From the NCBI GenBank assembly GCA_020746875.1, contig JAGTJL010000004.1:3123397-3187396 (forward strand): a DNA stretch of 64,000 nucleotides, read 5' to 3'. A program made the translations under genes and the position numbers. Source of the stretch: Rhexocercosporidium sp. MPI-PUGE-AT-0058. Lineage: Eukaryota; Ascomycota; Leotiomycetes; Helotiales. The notes beneath the pieces were generated by a model, which had not been told where the DNA came from, did no database searches, and was given only the letters and a program-made list of their open reading frames with translations. Of the stretch, positions 47,579 to 60,419 are shown in pieces. Position 1 is the first letter of the stretch; the number at the start of each line of letters is the position of its first letter.

Positions 47579-48147
47579 TTAACAACTGGGTTTCAACAGT
47601 TGGGGGTTGACAACCGGGAACAGAGACCTGGAGGCACAGGCGGCATTATAGACCGGATAGTATGCGTCAGTGGAAATGCAGCTCTTATACATGTCTCGTC
47701 CATTACATTCTATACCTTCAGCTAGAAAAAGCATGTCTTCTTCTCTCTTCAAGTGCTTCAAGTCATCCAGATAATACCTTGCTCGACCTTCTTGGTATGG
47801 ATGATAGAGGATCATGTTATCCGTCTCCGTCCTAGCCCTAATTTCATCCCCTGCCATGCTTCTGAGGCTCTCGCTGTGAACCTCGCATCGTTCTCGAATG
47901 CCAGGCTAGAAAGCACCCAAGATTAGCATTCAGTAGTCTGTGTTGGGCCCAGGAACTTTTGATGAGAACAGGATCCAGATACTCACACAGCCATTCGAGT
48001 TGTATGGAGGGCAGGAAAGTCCAAGTGATACATGTCGGTAATTTCTTGATGTGTCATCTCACAGTACGCTCGAAATCGAATGCGTGCGGCGCATTGTTCT
48101 TGTGACTGAGGCTCAGGCGCCGCGGCTGGGGCTGCTATGACACGATT
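47579..48147 (-). CDS. Possible gene of unknown function, 3' exons only
   Basis: A minus-strand frame near 48140-47989 reads EPQSQEQCAARIRFRAYCEM and THQEITDMYHLDFPALHTTR, then a GTGAGT donor (47986), a branch AATGCTAATC and an acceptor TTTCTAG (47906). The next exon reads PGIRERCEVHSESL and DDLKHLKREEDMLFLAEG to a stop at 47579. The splice phase fits only if a less usual GTGTGA donor at 47988 is used. An upstream ATG frame (48427-48170) has a membrane-like helix EVLIALTGIVGVLGLVVPIG but could not be joined in phase. No family is recognised. Codon use looks coding. Treat exon limits as tentative. Confidence 0.35.
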
Positions 48148-48427
48148 ATCTTTAGAAGAAGGGAAATAGCTACAGCTTCATAAGGGTTACTACGTATAAG
48201 TGGTAGTTATCATGCTCTATTGCAATGTAGGACATTTCGCATTGCTCGAAAGACAATAGGATCGCTCTGGGAAATACTTTCAGACAAGGTCCAATCGGAA
48301 CCACCAAACCAAGAACCCCAACAATGCCCGTCAGGGCAATCAATACCTCTATTTCCATTTCATTCCCACTACTCTCTAATTTCTTCCATCTCCACACCCT
48401 CCTCCTCCGAGGACTTTCGGCCAGCAT

Positions 48428-49160
48428 ACAGGCTCCTGACTGGCCCTGTACTAATCAAAGCTATACTTCTAATTGTCCAAATTTCTATCCAGGTCTCTAT
48501 TCCATCCGGATCTCTTCATGGATTGTTCCTGTGCGGATACCTGTTCCGAAACCCCTTGGCACAAGCAAAATTCATGCAAAGGTTGCCACGTGGATTGGTA
48601 CCTCTAATCGAATCGACCCCTCTCCCCGTGTCGCCAGAAGCTTTTTGGATCCGCTTTCCACAGTTTTGAAGCACGGACTAGGCGTTTGGTGTATAGATCT
48701 GTGTACATGAAGGGTTCGTGGTTAGTTGGCAACCCGTAACACGAAGGCAGTTCGCGGCCGAACAAACTCTAATTAAGTTAACCACGCCAGTTCGGATTAG
48801 TCTCTAACCTAAGCGCGAGTCAACACTACAACTAAGAGTTTCTAAAGATCAGCATAAACAAAAGTTTTGATTTGATGAATATGAGCATTGACTAGTATCA
48901 CAATGATATGCATTCTTGTCAAGCAACCAACCCCAGGCATTCTTGGCTCCTTGAATAGCTTTCGAAGTAGTACACGTACTCTTAGCAAAGTACCAAACGT
49001 ATGTTAGTTATATTAAAGTACTATTTCGTGCGTATGTAGACACCTTATTAGTTTTATCTGTAAACAACAGTACACGAATCACTTTGCTACTAGTAAAAAT
49101 GCATGATGAGAGTAAATTACTTTGCTAGAGCTTCGAACTTCCATTCAACTCTGAAAATAA
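48428..49160. other. No gene seen
   Basis: Plus-strand open frames at 48220-48710 overlap the minus-strand candidate and have no supporting features. The rest is non-coding. Confidence 0.45.
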
Positions 49161-49326
49161 GTATAAGTATCTACTGTCACCCGTTGTAATGTCTTCTGTT
49201 CTATATCGACTATCACTCGAACAATCTCTTCACAAACAAACAATCTTATCACAACCCTTCACAACTTCCTTCAGTTATCAACACTGTCTTCCAAAGTTCA
49301 CTCAATTCCAACAATTCTTTCCAAAT

Positions 49327-50190
49327 ATGTACTTTTCATCCGCTACTATTGTCCGAGCTGCTCTCTTCATTGTCTCTGTTGAGGCATTGGCTCTCCCCGA
49401 TTCCAAGTTGTTGACTATCAAAGACAATTCTGATAACGGCGCCTCTTCTCAAGAGCTCGAGAGTCTCCTTGAGCGCGCTACTGCGCCTCCCCATATTTCA
49501 TTCTCCTTGACGGGTCAAAAGTTGGCAGACGGCACATTTGTGATCAAGCCTGAGCCTGCTCAAGAAGACGAAAATGCAGTAGCCCTAACCACGCGCCAAG
49601 CCTCCCCGTATGTCGTGGCCATAGCTGGACCAGCTATTAATCTCGTGGGTTCACTCGTCGCCGCCGCCATTACAGCCGCGGTCACCACCCTTGTTGCTAC
49701 GCTCTTCTGGGACATTGTAAGTATCGCATCTTGAGCTGTACATGGCGCTCTATTTTAACAGCGATACCTAGGCTCGCGAGAGTTTCACCAAGGGAACCGT
49801 TGACAGAATGTGGAATGGAAACCCCGATCGTAGCAAGTTTGGAGCTGCCATCTGCTATAACAAAGGCTATTCTCTAAAGCGCCCTGCCGGAATCGATGGA
49901 CGTCGCAATGCTAAGCTCAGCCACGGGCTCCTTTCCACTGAGTATGCATATGTTTTCGGTGTAATTGAAAAGATCTCCAGCGGCTAACAACTGTCAGTTA
50001 CGATTGCATGTTTATGGAGTACAATAATCAGTTCTATACCGAGAGCGACGGCGGTTATATCAATGTGAGTTATTGATATCTTCTTTGAAAAAATTCCATT
50101 TTACTAATATTATGTTTCCAGCTTGCTTATGCATTTGACGGCAGCCGCTGCTCCCATGACCGCAGCACTGGCGACCTTACTTGCAATTAA
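49327..50190 (+). CDS. Secreted protein with conserved C-terminal four-Cys domain
   Basis: Four exons (49327-49716, 49772-49941, 49998-50064, 50122-50190) encode 231 residues; introns have GTAAGT, GTATGC and GTGAGT donors and two have GCTAAC/ACTAAT branch sites. I chose the ATG at 49327 because it starts a signal peptide (to about residue 23, ALALP); the open frame upstream is not signal-like. An acidic linker leads to a hydrophobic stretch with AIAGPAINLVGSLVAAAITA and TTLVATLFW (about 98-129). The C-terminal part has Cys158 (AAICYNKGY), Cys190 (DYDCMFMEYNNQFYTESDGG), Cys219 (DGSRCSHD) and Cys230 near the end. I recall similar fungal secreted proteins, some labelled hypersensitive-response elicitors, but cannot verify this. 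Candidate host-interaction protein. A possible TATA (TATAAG) lies about 165 bp upstream. Confidence 0.78.
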
Positions 50191-51011
50191 ATGATCTAGC
50201 CGTGCTAGATTAAATATGGAGTCTTTCTGCATCCCATGCACGTTGGCAACCAACTTGCGACCGGCTGCAATCGTGTGTGAATTGAGAGACTACTTGTATG
50301 AAAACTGTAGTTCGGACTGTGATGATAGTGATTGAGGTGAAGAAGGACGGTTGACCGCGCACTGTTTGCTATTGTCTTGCTTGAAAAGGAACTGGAAGGA
50401 GGTTGTAGTTCGGAGCTGTTCAGTCTGGATTAGTTTCTAAGTCAGGATTCTTTTTTCTTTTTCTCCATATGGGTCACAGTACGTAGCGCGTGTAAACTAT
50501 AGCCCTGAGGCTCGGCAGCTCTAGCTGCACAGAGAAGCTATAGTTCACGATTTCCCTTGGCTATTTAGTTCACAAGAAGGTTCTATATAAAGTCTCATTC
50601 CTATAACAACATAAGAAGTCTCTAGACTACGTGAAAAATAAGAGTGCGAAACGAATTGAGTTTAAAGAGCTATTTTGTACGTCCAGTACGAAGAATACAA
50701 AAATAATAAGAAGAACACAAGAGAACTAACGCTCTCTCAATCTTATATACTCTTATACTCTACTAGTCTAAATCTGTACTAAGCTTATCTAAGCGGCGCA
50801 GAAATTCCATGGAGTTTGGTGGAGTTCCGTACCATCTCATGGTATGGTATGGTATGAAATTTGATACCATAGAGTTTCATAGTAGTACTTTTGACCTGTG
50901 AATTCGAATGATACGGTCTACACGTGAGCATTAAGAGCGATTCCAGAATCGCAGCCAGTTCGCTATCCTTCTACCAGTTGTTGAACGACTCTGCCACGCC
51001 TTCACAGGCGA
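50191..51011. other. No gene seen
   Basis: 3' flank of the secreted-protein gene, with a short TGGTA-type microsatellite near 50846-50862. Nothing else recognised. Confidence 0.5.
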
Positions 51012-52191
51012 TCAGCAAACGACAACTATACACTCGATGATTTTCCCAATAATGAGAGGCTCCCAGCTAACATTAGCTAAAGTATCTGTCGGTGTACTTG
51101 GCAGTGTTTCCCGCCTCTCTCCTGCTTTGTTTCCCGGCGGTCCCGGTTGAGAAATTTGAGGTAATGGTGTCTCTTGTCTTGAACCCTCGCCGGCGCCGTC
51201 GCTTGTTCCTGCCCCTGTATCCGCCGCTATACCTGATGAAGTTGGTGTCAGCCTGTCAGCTTGTAATTGTCCTTGACCTGAAGTCGTACCTGGAGAGACC
51301 GAGGATCCAGCTTCGTCATCTGATCTCGTTACTGGATGCCCTGTCCTATTACCAATCCCTCCATATTGCCCTGGAACTGAAACCAGAACCTCCGTTGCTT
51401 CATTACTAATTTCAATCGTCTCTGAATGTTCGCCCCAGGGCTATTTTCGACTAAGGACAAAGAAAAGAGGAAGACCGAGTATTATGAATATGAACGGCAA
51501 TAAATGAATGCTTGCGTATCCGGGGGGGGTTGTACTTGAACATCCCGCAAAAATCCCCATATCTATCTTTCGGGGTAATTAAGATATATCCATCCTTCCC
51601 TTCGTGGATGGAGTCTTCACCTGTAGCAATGCTCCAAGCATTGAGCTGCATTCTTGCGTGCATTGTAGCAACGAAACGTTCTACTTCATCGACCTAGTGA
51701 TGATCTCCTAAAGCTTCAGAGAAGTACTGTGAGACCTTGCTCTGTGCTATCAACCCACGAGCAATACGCTTCTCTATTGCATTGTATACGTCAGTCTTCA
51801 AGAGTGAGGCGTACATCAACCAGAACTCAGGAGGCGGTGAGATCGTTTTGTTGGTATCATCTTTTGGAAGGGGTGCATTCATTGGCCAGCAAGTTTTGCC
51901 GTCTCCCAAGCATACTTCGATATAATTAATACATGCAAGTGGTCGAGCTCTTGGATCCGAATTTCGGAACCAGGGTTTCCGCTCTCCTGGAAGATACACT
52001 TCCTTGTCGGCAGGAAACAGAGGATCATCACTCCACTTCTTATAAAATATCCGTAGAGATAAGATGAATATCAGTGTTAGAGTGCTGACCGGCGGGTACG
52101 TCAGCTCTGGTCTCGGCCTCCAGTAGCTGTCAACTGTGCTTGTCGAACTCGTTGTGTATGTGCTAGAGCATTTTGTTTTAGCAAAACTCAA
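51012..52191 (-). pseudogene. Fungal membrane protein, broken by two TAGs and one indel
   Basis: Minus-strand reading from 52191: a luminal-type N-terminus with Ser/Thr repeats and RPELTYPPVSTL, a helix LTLIFILSLRIF, SDDPLFPADKEVYLPGERKP, ACINYIEVC, then ARGLIAQSKVSQYFSEALGD. TAG at 51696-51694 interrupts before VDEVERFVAT and LNAWSIATGEDS, EGKDGYILITPKDRYGD, CGMFKYNPP. In the G8 run at 51522-51529, removing one base would put a C-terminal helix (YASIHLLPFIFIILGLPLFF) and a 130-residue Gly/Ser/Thr/Pro-rich tail in one frame, interrupted only by TAG at 51443-51441, ending at 51012. The 5' end lacks an ATG and is cut close to AT-rich repeats. It resembles an uncharacterised membrane protein family of Leotiomycetes. 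Both TAGs fit Trp or Gln codons hit by RIP. Confidence 0.7.
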
Positions 52192-52329
52192 CAGCAGACG
52201 TGCGGAATTCCCTTACAAGACATCGTACGCAGGGGCTAGACAATCAAAAGGGTCTACCTCTAGAAATCGCCCTTATTATGGAGAACTATGCGGCTCCTTA
52301 AGCGAAATGACCCTAGATTAAAGGGTAAT

Positions 52330-55300
52330 ACACAGACTAGTCTATTATAATAAGTTCATTATAATATGTGCTTCCTAGCGTAAGTAAATAAAGTTTGTTT
52401 TAACTTTATCGTCTTTTGCTACGGCTTTAAGCTGCCCTTAAACAGATTATAAGCGACGGGATTTTCTACCGACCGGAATAATAGGTACTACTCTACACTT
52501 AGTACGGGTTTTATTTATAGCCCGGACGCAGCGTTTAACTTCGACACCTTAAGTAAAAGCTATATTACTTACGAAATATACCGCTAAAGGCTCTCGTCGA
52601 GCTATTTATAAGCTACGGCTTACTAGCCCCGGAGTAAATAGCCGTGCCGACTTAAGTAATTGCTAAGCTGCAGCTCCATAACGGCTTCCAGTGCTTAACG
52701 TGCTCGGAAGGCCTTATATAAAGCATTCGGATTATTTAGTTATACGTATTTAAAGCGCATTAACAAAAGCTAGTATTATATAAGAAAAGTCTCTTTTAGC
52801 GGGCGTGTAAGCTGTAAACTTTCTTCGCCGAAAAGCAATATATTCGGTATTTTATAGCGGATAACGCCGAAGAAGTTATAAGAGCCTTCGATACTAATAA
52901 AAAGAATTTAGATTTAAGAGAAGTCGACTTCTTTAAATAACTTAACGAGAACGTAATAATTGCCGAAGAGAATACTAAAGCAAAAGCTAACGTCGTTTAT
53001 AGCTTTAATAGCTATAAATCTATTATAATACTATAGCTATAACGGACAGGTATTAAAGAATATACGTAAGGCTTAAAGAAAAACAAGATGCATGCCTCTT
53101 TTATAATATTAAAGGCTGTCGAGAGCGAGCCCGAGCTAATTCTAATACTTAAAGTAATAAAAAAGATCTTTAAAAAAGCGCATAGCTAATACTTTAATAG
53201 CTTTAATTATATACTGACTTAGCCCCGGCAACTGGCCTTAAGCCGCTTTTATATTGCCGCTAGCTCGGGGCAGAAGACGCGCGCGTTCGACTTAAAAAAA
53301 GAGCTTAATACGCTTAAGATTAACTTTAATTACTAAAAGCAATTCTTAACTGTTATACGAAATAAGGGCTGGCTAGCCGAAGTTAGCCCGAAATAGGAGT
53401 AGATCAGATAAGCTCAGATAAGAGGTTTTCAGGAGTGGATTCACTTTTGGCCTCTGATTCTGTACGACATTAACTTATACTTATTAAATAACCTATCGGA
53501 GTAATTACTTCACTACGGCCGATAACGACTAGCGGATCCTTAAGAGTTATATTCGGCTAATAAAGGCTTAAGGAAAGGCGTGAGAAGCAGCCGTCTAAAA
53601 TACTGTCGAGTAAGACCGGCTTACGCTAAGAAATACCATATTAAACCTCTTAATAATATTAATTTACCACGAATTTAAAGGTAATCGGTACAGCTCCCTA
53701 TTACTTAGCTTCTGCGCCATACTCAGCGTCAAGCTATATATAAGAACTTAAAAAGAATCGGGCAATTATAATAATTACTTATTTAGCGTGATTTAAATTA
53801 TATAATTAATTATTTTCTATATTAGCGCTTATTTAAAGAAGGCGGAGCGAAATAAAACGCTCGAGCGCATTAAGTAATATTACGGGTAGTTCTTAAAGCA
53901 AAACACCGAGACTCCTATAAGTGAAATCCTCGGCTGGCGCTTATTATTATTTATAATCTCGAAGGAGGTCGTTAGGCCGTACTAAATATAATAAAATGTA
54001 AACGAAAAGGTCCTGACTTACCGAAATATTAATTTATATATAAATCATATGCCGCGGCTCTTATTCTCCGACTTCTAGTAAGCTTAGCATCTACTTTATA
54101 ATAAGTTAATATTCGGGGCCCAGAACCTCCCGCGAATACGTACTTAAGCTTTAAAAAACAACTTAAACGCTAATGCTTTTAATTAATTCTTTAGCTAATA
54201 CTAGAAAAACGTTAAGTTAATAAAGCCGCTAGTAAGGTCTTTACTTACCGTTATCCAAAACTTAAAGCCGTTATAAGACTCATTTTTAAATACTACTGCT
54301 AATAGCGCTAAAGTCTAATAAAAGAAGGCAATTAAACGATATAAGGCCGTGGCTAACGAGTTCTTAAAAAGGCTCTTAATTTTAATCCATATAAGTTTTA
54401 GCCAGCTTTTACGCGAAAGTAAACTATTCTCTATTACTTAGCGTAATACTTAACGGCAGCGAAACGTCTACCTTAAGCACGGACTAATTATATTATATAT
54501 TACTTATTATAAAAGTCAGTAATAAACGAGTAAATTCAAAAATAATATCCAGTTCTTATTTATACTTATTAAAGACCTCTTATTAAATTATTTAATAATT
54601 ATTATCCCGCTCCTCCAGGTCTTCTTCCGCTAATTTACTTTATATATTATTATCTTTTTATACTTGTAATAATAAGACGGCAAGGTTTAAGCTAATAACC
54701 GGCTTATATAATATATAAAGCAGGCGTATAATTAGGCTAATATCCCCCGGTTATATATTATTAATTAGCGACAGATAACGGTTAATATCGTTAAAACTAA
54801 GTTTATAGCTAATATTAAGTGCTTTAAAGTTAATGATAAAGCTAACGACAAAAATGTCGAAGAAATTAAGACTAATATTCGGGTTATAATTAAGTAATAA
54901 AATCATAATACGCGGACTATTAACTGGGCATATATAAACTAATATAATACTAATTTTAAAAACGTATAGAATAGCCTTATCCGTCGGAATCTACGTGCTT
55001 TAATTTTATGAAAAGACTTATAAGAGCTTGATTAATTACTTAAACTAATTAAGAAGAAGAAGCGAGATAATAAAAATATTAACGGTCCGCAAATACTCAA
55101 GAAAATCGCTATAAGGATCTACCGGCCACAGAAGAAATAATTAACTGCGGCTTTATTAAAGAGTATAAGAAAGCTGTACTTAAATAATACGCTAAAGTAA
55201 AAGTCAATAGCTTAAGAACGGGCTATAATTATTATTATATTATAAATTAAGTAAGTAATAGTTATTATAGTTATTAATAAAGGGAAGAGCCTGCTATTTA

Positions 55301-56289
55301 TATTGCCTTATATCCTTTTTAATATTAAAGTAATAATCTTAGTCTTGCTACTCGTGTCTCTGCGAAAGGACCTTCTCCGCCGAGTCTAAGATTTAAGGAT
55401 CGATTACTTAATGTAATCGCCTAGCGAGTAACGAGATATACTTTTAATATTTATTATAATTAAAGCAGCATATACGGAACAGTTTCGGACCTACGCTTAT
55501 AAGCTCGCGGCTACGCAAGACCTCGGCCGTATTATATTTAATAAGGCTTACTTAATTATTATAGCGTCCGACTATCGCCAAGCTATAATTAACCTCGCTT
55601 TAATCCGTAACGTCTATACGTAATTTATTTACTTAATAGCTATTTTACTTTTAATAATATAAGCTACGTTTAAAAAGTAAAATAACTTAATAAACCTTAA
55701 GGTAATTTAAATATTAATAAACCGGCGAAATTTGTTTTATATAATATAATAAGCCACTAAGCGAAGGAGTCTATTTAAAGAGAGCGCGCGGAAGGCAAAA
55801 AACGCGTAAAAGAATAACTAGCTCTTAAATCGAGCTCAAAATAAGATTATTTTATACGTTTAAATAAAAGAAAATATTATTATATTAGCTAAGCTACTTT
55901 ACTACTCTTAATATATAACTAATATAAGCATAATTAAGTAAAAGGAGGAGCTACTGAGAATATAGCTTACTTTCTTAAACCAGCCGTATATTATAACTAC
56001 GTTTACATTAAGCGCTAGCTTTAATTATACTTACGTTCGCTTAATTATATACGTTAATAAGCCGTCGTCTTTAGTCGACTTCGCCTAAAAGTCTGGCCGG
56101 GCCGGGCGAAATAAAAAAAAAGCGTATTTATTAGTTCTTCTCTCTCTTATATAAAAGCCGCAAGCCGTTAAAAATACCGTAATCGAGAGAAAAGCTTTAC
56201 ACTATTATTTCCTCGGCCAGGACTGCCGCCGGGCATACTTAAATAAGTACTTCGACTCCGAGCTGTATTAGCAATAATATTAAAATAAT
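52330..56289 (+). pseudogene. Telomere-linked RecQ-like helicase relic, type A
   Basis: The most complete of the helicase relics by domain order. Early region: RTGIKEYT*GLKKNKMHASF near 53050 and WPRQLALSRFYIAASSGQK near 53235. Middle region: RNINLYINHMPRLLFSDF near 54030 and GLIILYITYYKS near 54480. The helicase part has VLLLVSLRKDLLRRV near 55350 (motif Ia), FRTYAYKLAATQDLGRIIF then NKAY (DEAH changed by RIP) near 55540, SDYRQAIINLALIRNV, motif V region FTLSASFNYTYVRLIIYVN near 56010, motif VI SGRAGRN near 56090, and the Cys-containing end FLGQDCRRAYL near 56215. Stops are at former Trp/Gln codons. The first 500 bp are AT-rich without clear blocks. Plus strand, pointing to the telomere. Confidence 0.75.
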
Positions 56290-56805
56290 AAAAACGTTAT
56301 ATATAATATATTGTCGTATAAGCACGGGCAGCTGCTCTCTTGGTACTACACGTGACCTAATTAGGTTCTGCTACTGTAAACCGCCTTCAGGAGAACAACT
56401 GTCTTTCCTGATTCTTAAAGCTTTTAAAATAATAATTTAATTATTTTAATTTAATTATAACTACTCGTAATACTTTAATCCACTTTTATACCACAGTTAT
56501 AAGCCTTATTGACAAAGCTATTAAGTTAGTATTCTTCCTTTTATATGCTATTAATTTAAATAAAGCTTATAAGGTAAGTTTATAAGTAAAGAGCATTTAT
56601 TATATATTATAGAGTTTTCTACTTTACTACAAAGTGTAATTTATACCGTTATTTTTTATTAACTCTTTTATTTTACTTTAAATAAATATAAAAGCCGAGT
56701 AACTGGACTCGATACTTCTCCAGTCTTTCTTCTTTTATTAAATACTCGGAGCTTACGAAAACAACTCTTTCGTTATAATAAACTTAAATTTAGCTTCTTC
56801 TTTAA
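56290..56805 (+). mobile_element. Repeat R1, long form, copy d
   Basis: R1 core from TGTCGTATAAGCACGGGCAG to CCACTTTTATACCACAG (56312-56490), plus about 315 bp matching 19937-20245. The left inverted end is degraded. It directly follows the type A helicase stop region, as copy c follows type B. Confidence 0.55.
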
Positions 56806-57959
56806 ATAATTAAACTTCTTTTAATTATATTAAGCGTTTAAATCTTTTTATGTTTTTTATAAAATATAAAATTTAATAAATCTTACGTTATCAGTTGCTC
56901 TTAACCTTCTCGACGCCGAACCGAAACCCTTATTACTAGATAATTTAAAAGTATAATAAGATAAAGAAGCTATTAAGTACAACTTCTAAGCTTAGGTAAA
57001 ATAAGATAAAGATACTCGCGACCTTATAAAAAAAGGCTTTAAGCCGAGCGTATTATTACCGGCAAAGGTTATAATTAAGAATATGGTTTTAATATATATT
57101 ACTTTTATAAGGGAATACGTAAGGAAGCTCGTATAATAGACAAAAAAGGCTCGAGCTTATAAGGCAGCTTATAAGTGGATTCAGGAGACAGTTAATCCTT
57201 TTATTTATTAAAGAGTAGTTAAGGAATGCGAGAACGAATAAGCTCGTATAGAAAAAAAGTAATTAACCGAAATAATAAACGGAAACCTTTAATTAAAGTC
57301 ATAGATTTTTTAATTATTCCTTTAAATTCTTAAGAGAGATTACGCTCTTTTAAAAACAAATACTTATACGCTAGTATAGTCTACTTATAAGAAAAAGCTC
57401 GCTATTATTAAAGTAAGGCGAGTTAATTTTAAGAAATGGCTTTAAAAATAAAGAGCGGCTTATTAAGATATTCTCTTATACGACTTACCGGACGTTAAAA
57501 GACCGCTAGTAATACTTGACTTTATTAAAGCGATATAAGAGAAGCTCGCACCGGAATAGGCGCGCGAACGGCATTCTGAATTACTAAGAGATAATATTCT
57601 TAAAATAACAAACTAATACTTTTTACTTAATTACGTTAATTAGTTATTTACTCTTAATAAGGAATCACTTATAGCTTTTAAATAATAAAAGACAATAAGC
57701 TTATATACTATTCTACTTCTTATGTGAGGCTCCTTTTGCGGTCCAAAAGAAGGGCGCGGACTACTTGCGGCTCTGTGCCTCCTTAGCGGGCACGGACTTA
57801 TATTCTAAAAGGTTATATCTTAAAAAAAATTAATAATAAGTAATACTTTTATTTATTTACGCTTATTAGAAGTTTTTATTTAATTAATATTATTATTATT
57901 ATATTACTAGACCTCGTTTATAATCCGTTTTATTAAGTAATTATATTCCGGCGCTATTA
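56806..57959. other. AT-rich coding relic, not identified
   Basis: Protein-like plus-strand stretches (for example KLAPE and ARERHSELLRDNILKITN near 57550) without a known motif. A short GC-richer patch at 57725-57795 may mark an element end. Confidence 0.35.
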
Positions 57960-60050
57960 AACGTACTTAATTCTTAGCTAAAGCAATGTCGAGCGATACT
58001 TACGGAGCGAGTTATATCGTTTGTTAAGTCCGGTTTTAAAGGCTTATTTAATATATATCGATGCGTTAACGCTACGGGACTTAAAGACTTTAAAGAAAAA
58101 TAAGCTTAAAAAGCCAGTTGCCTCGATTAAGCACTTCTTAATTCACGCGAGGTTTCGCTATCTCCTCTGCTCCCTCGAAAATCCTTTTTATACGATCCGC
58201 TTTTTGCGAATGCGAGATTATATATTTAATTATAATAAGAGAAATACAAGAGAGTATAAGTCGACGCCGCTTTAAAAGAGTTGCCTCCTCTAGACTTATT
58301 TTATTAATAATACTTTAGTTATTTATTTTATTATTCTTAAGAGCGTAAAGACGCCGGATCCGGCTTATTCGATTCTATTGATTAAGCTCGAGAAGGAATT
58401 ATTTATGAAATTAGAAAAGGATTATAAAGATGTGAAATGCGATCTTAAAGAGCAAGTAATTATAATCTAAGATATTAGAGATTTAAGGTCGGAAAAGATG
58501 CTATAATTATACAATTTAACGTATTTTTTATCTTATATAATTACGCTAAAGAATAAGGAAATCTAAAGCTTATATAAACTGCTACCGAAGAAAGAGCTTA
58601 ATATAAGTAGCGAGAATATTAAGGATCTTAATCTCGTCCGAATCTTAATTATAGCTAAAGCTATCTTAAAAGACGCTTATCGGTTATATAATAATACTTC
58701 GCCAGATCGGAAAATAATATAATAGCGAACTAATATCTTAAATGAATTCTATATTAAAGCGTCAGGCAAAGCAGATAAGTTCCGGTATTATAAGAATACA
58801 TCGACCTTAATTACTTATTTTATTATTATAAAACAGCTATTAATATATTATTACCGAATAATATATCGTAAAAGCGGTTATTTCACCAGGGCTTAATCAG
58901 ATCAGATATTACCTGAAGATATTATTTAACTAATTGCCTAGCAGATTTAAGCCATAAATAAGATTATAAATATATTAGCTCTTGAAAATAAGAAGAAAGT
59001 TAAGCTAGCTTTAAAGCACGTTATTCGGCGATTATATTTAGCTCTAATCTATTATATTATTAATAGCGTGTTATTTAAATCGCTTATTTTAAGTTTCTGC
59101 GTTATATTAAGTAAGAAAGTCCGTAAGAAAAGCCGAGGATTATAAGAAAAGCCGGGAAATTTCAATAGTTATTTATCGGCTTTAACTTAGACTGCTCAGC
59201 TCGTGCTCTTTAATTATACTTATTTTCAAAAGTAAGATAATAAAGATCAAATCCTTGTTTTTCTTATTAAAATTTATAAGAAGTTCTTTTAATAGCTAGC
59301 CGAAATACCGTTTAAATATATTCTGTAATAAAAGCTATATTTATTTAAGATTAGAAAAACTGCAATTATTAAATACTAAGCCCGGTAATCCTTAAACGGG
59401 CAAATAGTAAAATATCACGGAATAAAATTGTAAATATCGCAGATCTCTGACTTAATAGCTTCCGAGTATTAATAAGCTTATGCCTTACTTTATAATAAGT
59501 TTTTATTTTAAGCAAAAGACTTGATTCTTATAGAATCGTAGCAGCTAAAAGACGACTTAAATCTGGAAGATTTTAAAAGCTCGTAGTTTTTATATCTTAA
59601 TAATACCGAGTTCTTAAAAGATACTAAGCTCGCTTTCTTTTAGCGGATTTAAGATAATACTAAGCTCCGGGTTATATTCTTAACGAAAGCTAAAGATAAG
59701 AGCATAATCTTATATTCTAAAGTTATAAATATTTACGAGTTATACGCTTAAGAGTTCCTACAGCCGTTATTAATATTATATTATATTCCCGGCGGCCTAC
59801 CGTTACGAGCGTCCGAATTGCTTTTAACGATATAATATAATAATACTCGGCAGCGTTATTTATTTATTTAAAAGAAGCTATTAATAATTTATATTTAATA
59901 TTATAAGAGTCAATAGCAGTCTAAAGCGTATAAGAATAATATCCGCTTTATTTCAAAAGCGATTAATAATTTATTACTTTTATATATTATATTTGTTTTG
60001 CTTTTAAAGCAATTATTTTTCCGATAGCAGAAGCCTCTACATAAGGCGGG
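57960..60050 (+). pseudogene. Telomere-linked helicase relic, type B, copy 2
   Basis: Aligns with 18.3-19.73 kb and extends further. It has an open frame LTLRDLKTLKKNKLKKP (58021-58275) and blocks KNTSTLITYFI, LSFCVILSKKVRKK, GNFNSYLSALTWTAQL (with W read from stops), LQISQISDLIAS near 59450, and IPGGLPLRASELLLT near 59785 followed by IYI*YYKS, a region that precedes the helicase domain in type A. No helicase motifs follow; the copy stops near 60050. A palindrome GCCGATTTC-A/GT-GAAATCGGC lies just after (60051-60071). Confidence 0.6.
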
Positions 60051-60419
60051 GGCCGATTTCAGTGAAATCGGCGTCTATATTCGGTAAGCGCAATTGGAAC
60101 AGGTTTAGCGTATTAGTTAAATCGGGACTTAAATCGGCAGGCGGTAAAAGGCCACAACTTTATAAGAACGTTAAGCTTTGTTATATTATTAATATATAAC
60201 ATTAACTAAGTATAAAACTCGGTGCCAAACATTTAATATATTAAATATAAGTAAGTTAAAGAAGATTTAAGGTTAATTTAAAATATATTAATTAATTTAA
60301 GTTACTAAATTAGTAATTATTTAGTAAGATAATAAGTAAGACCGCGACGACTAAAACGATAATATATTTAAATATAATACAGAATATAAGGTCTTATTTT
60401 ATATTTTATATTATATAGC
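60051..60419. other. Junction between helicase relics
   Basis: AT-rich, with a 9-bp-arm palindrome at 60051-60071. Nothing coding recognised. Confidence 0.4.

Noticed and set aside
48220..48710. Two overlapping plus-strand open frames of about 130-150 codons
   Set aside because: No domain, signal peptide or splice support, and they overlap each other in different frames.
49189..49326. Upstream in-frame start giving a 46-residue N-terminal extension of the secreted protein
   Set aside because: The extension is not signal-like, while the ATG at 49327 starts a clear signal peptide.
51092..51409. Plus-strand open frame of 105 codons with a hydrophobic start
   Set aside because: It is antisense to the Gly/Ser/Thr/Pro-rich tail of the minus-strand membrane pseudogene, which explains its openness.
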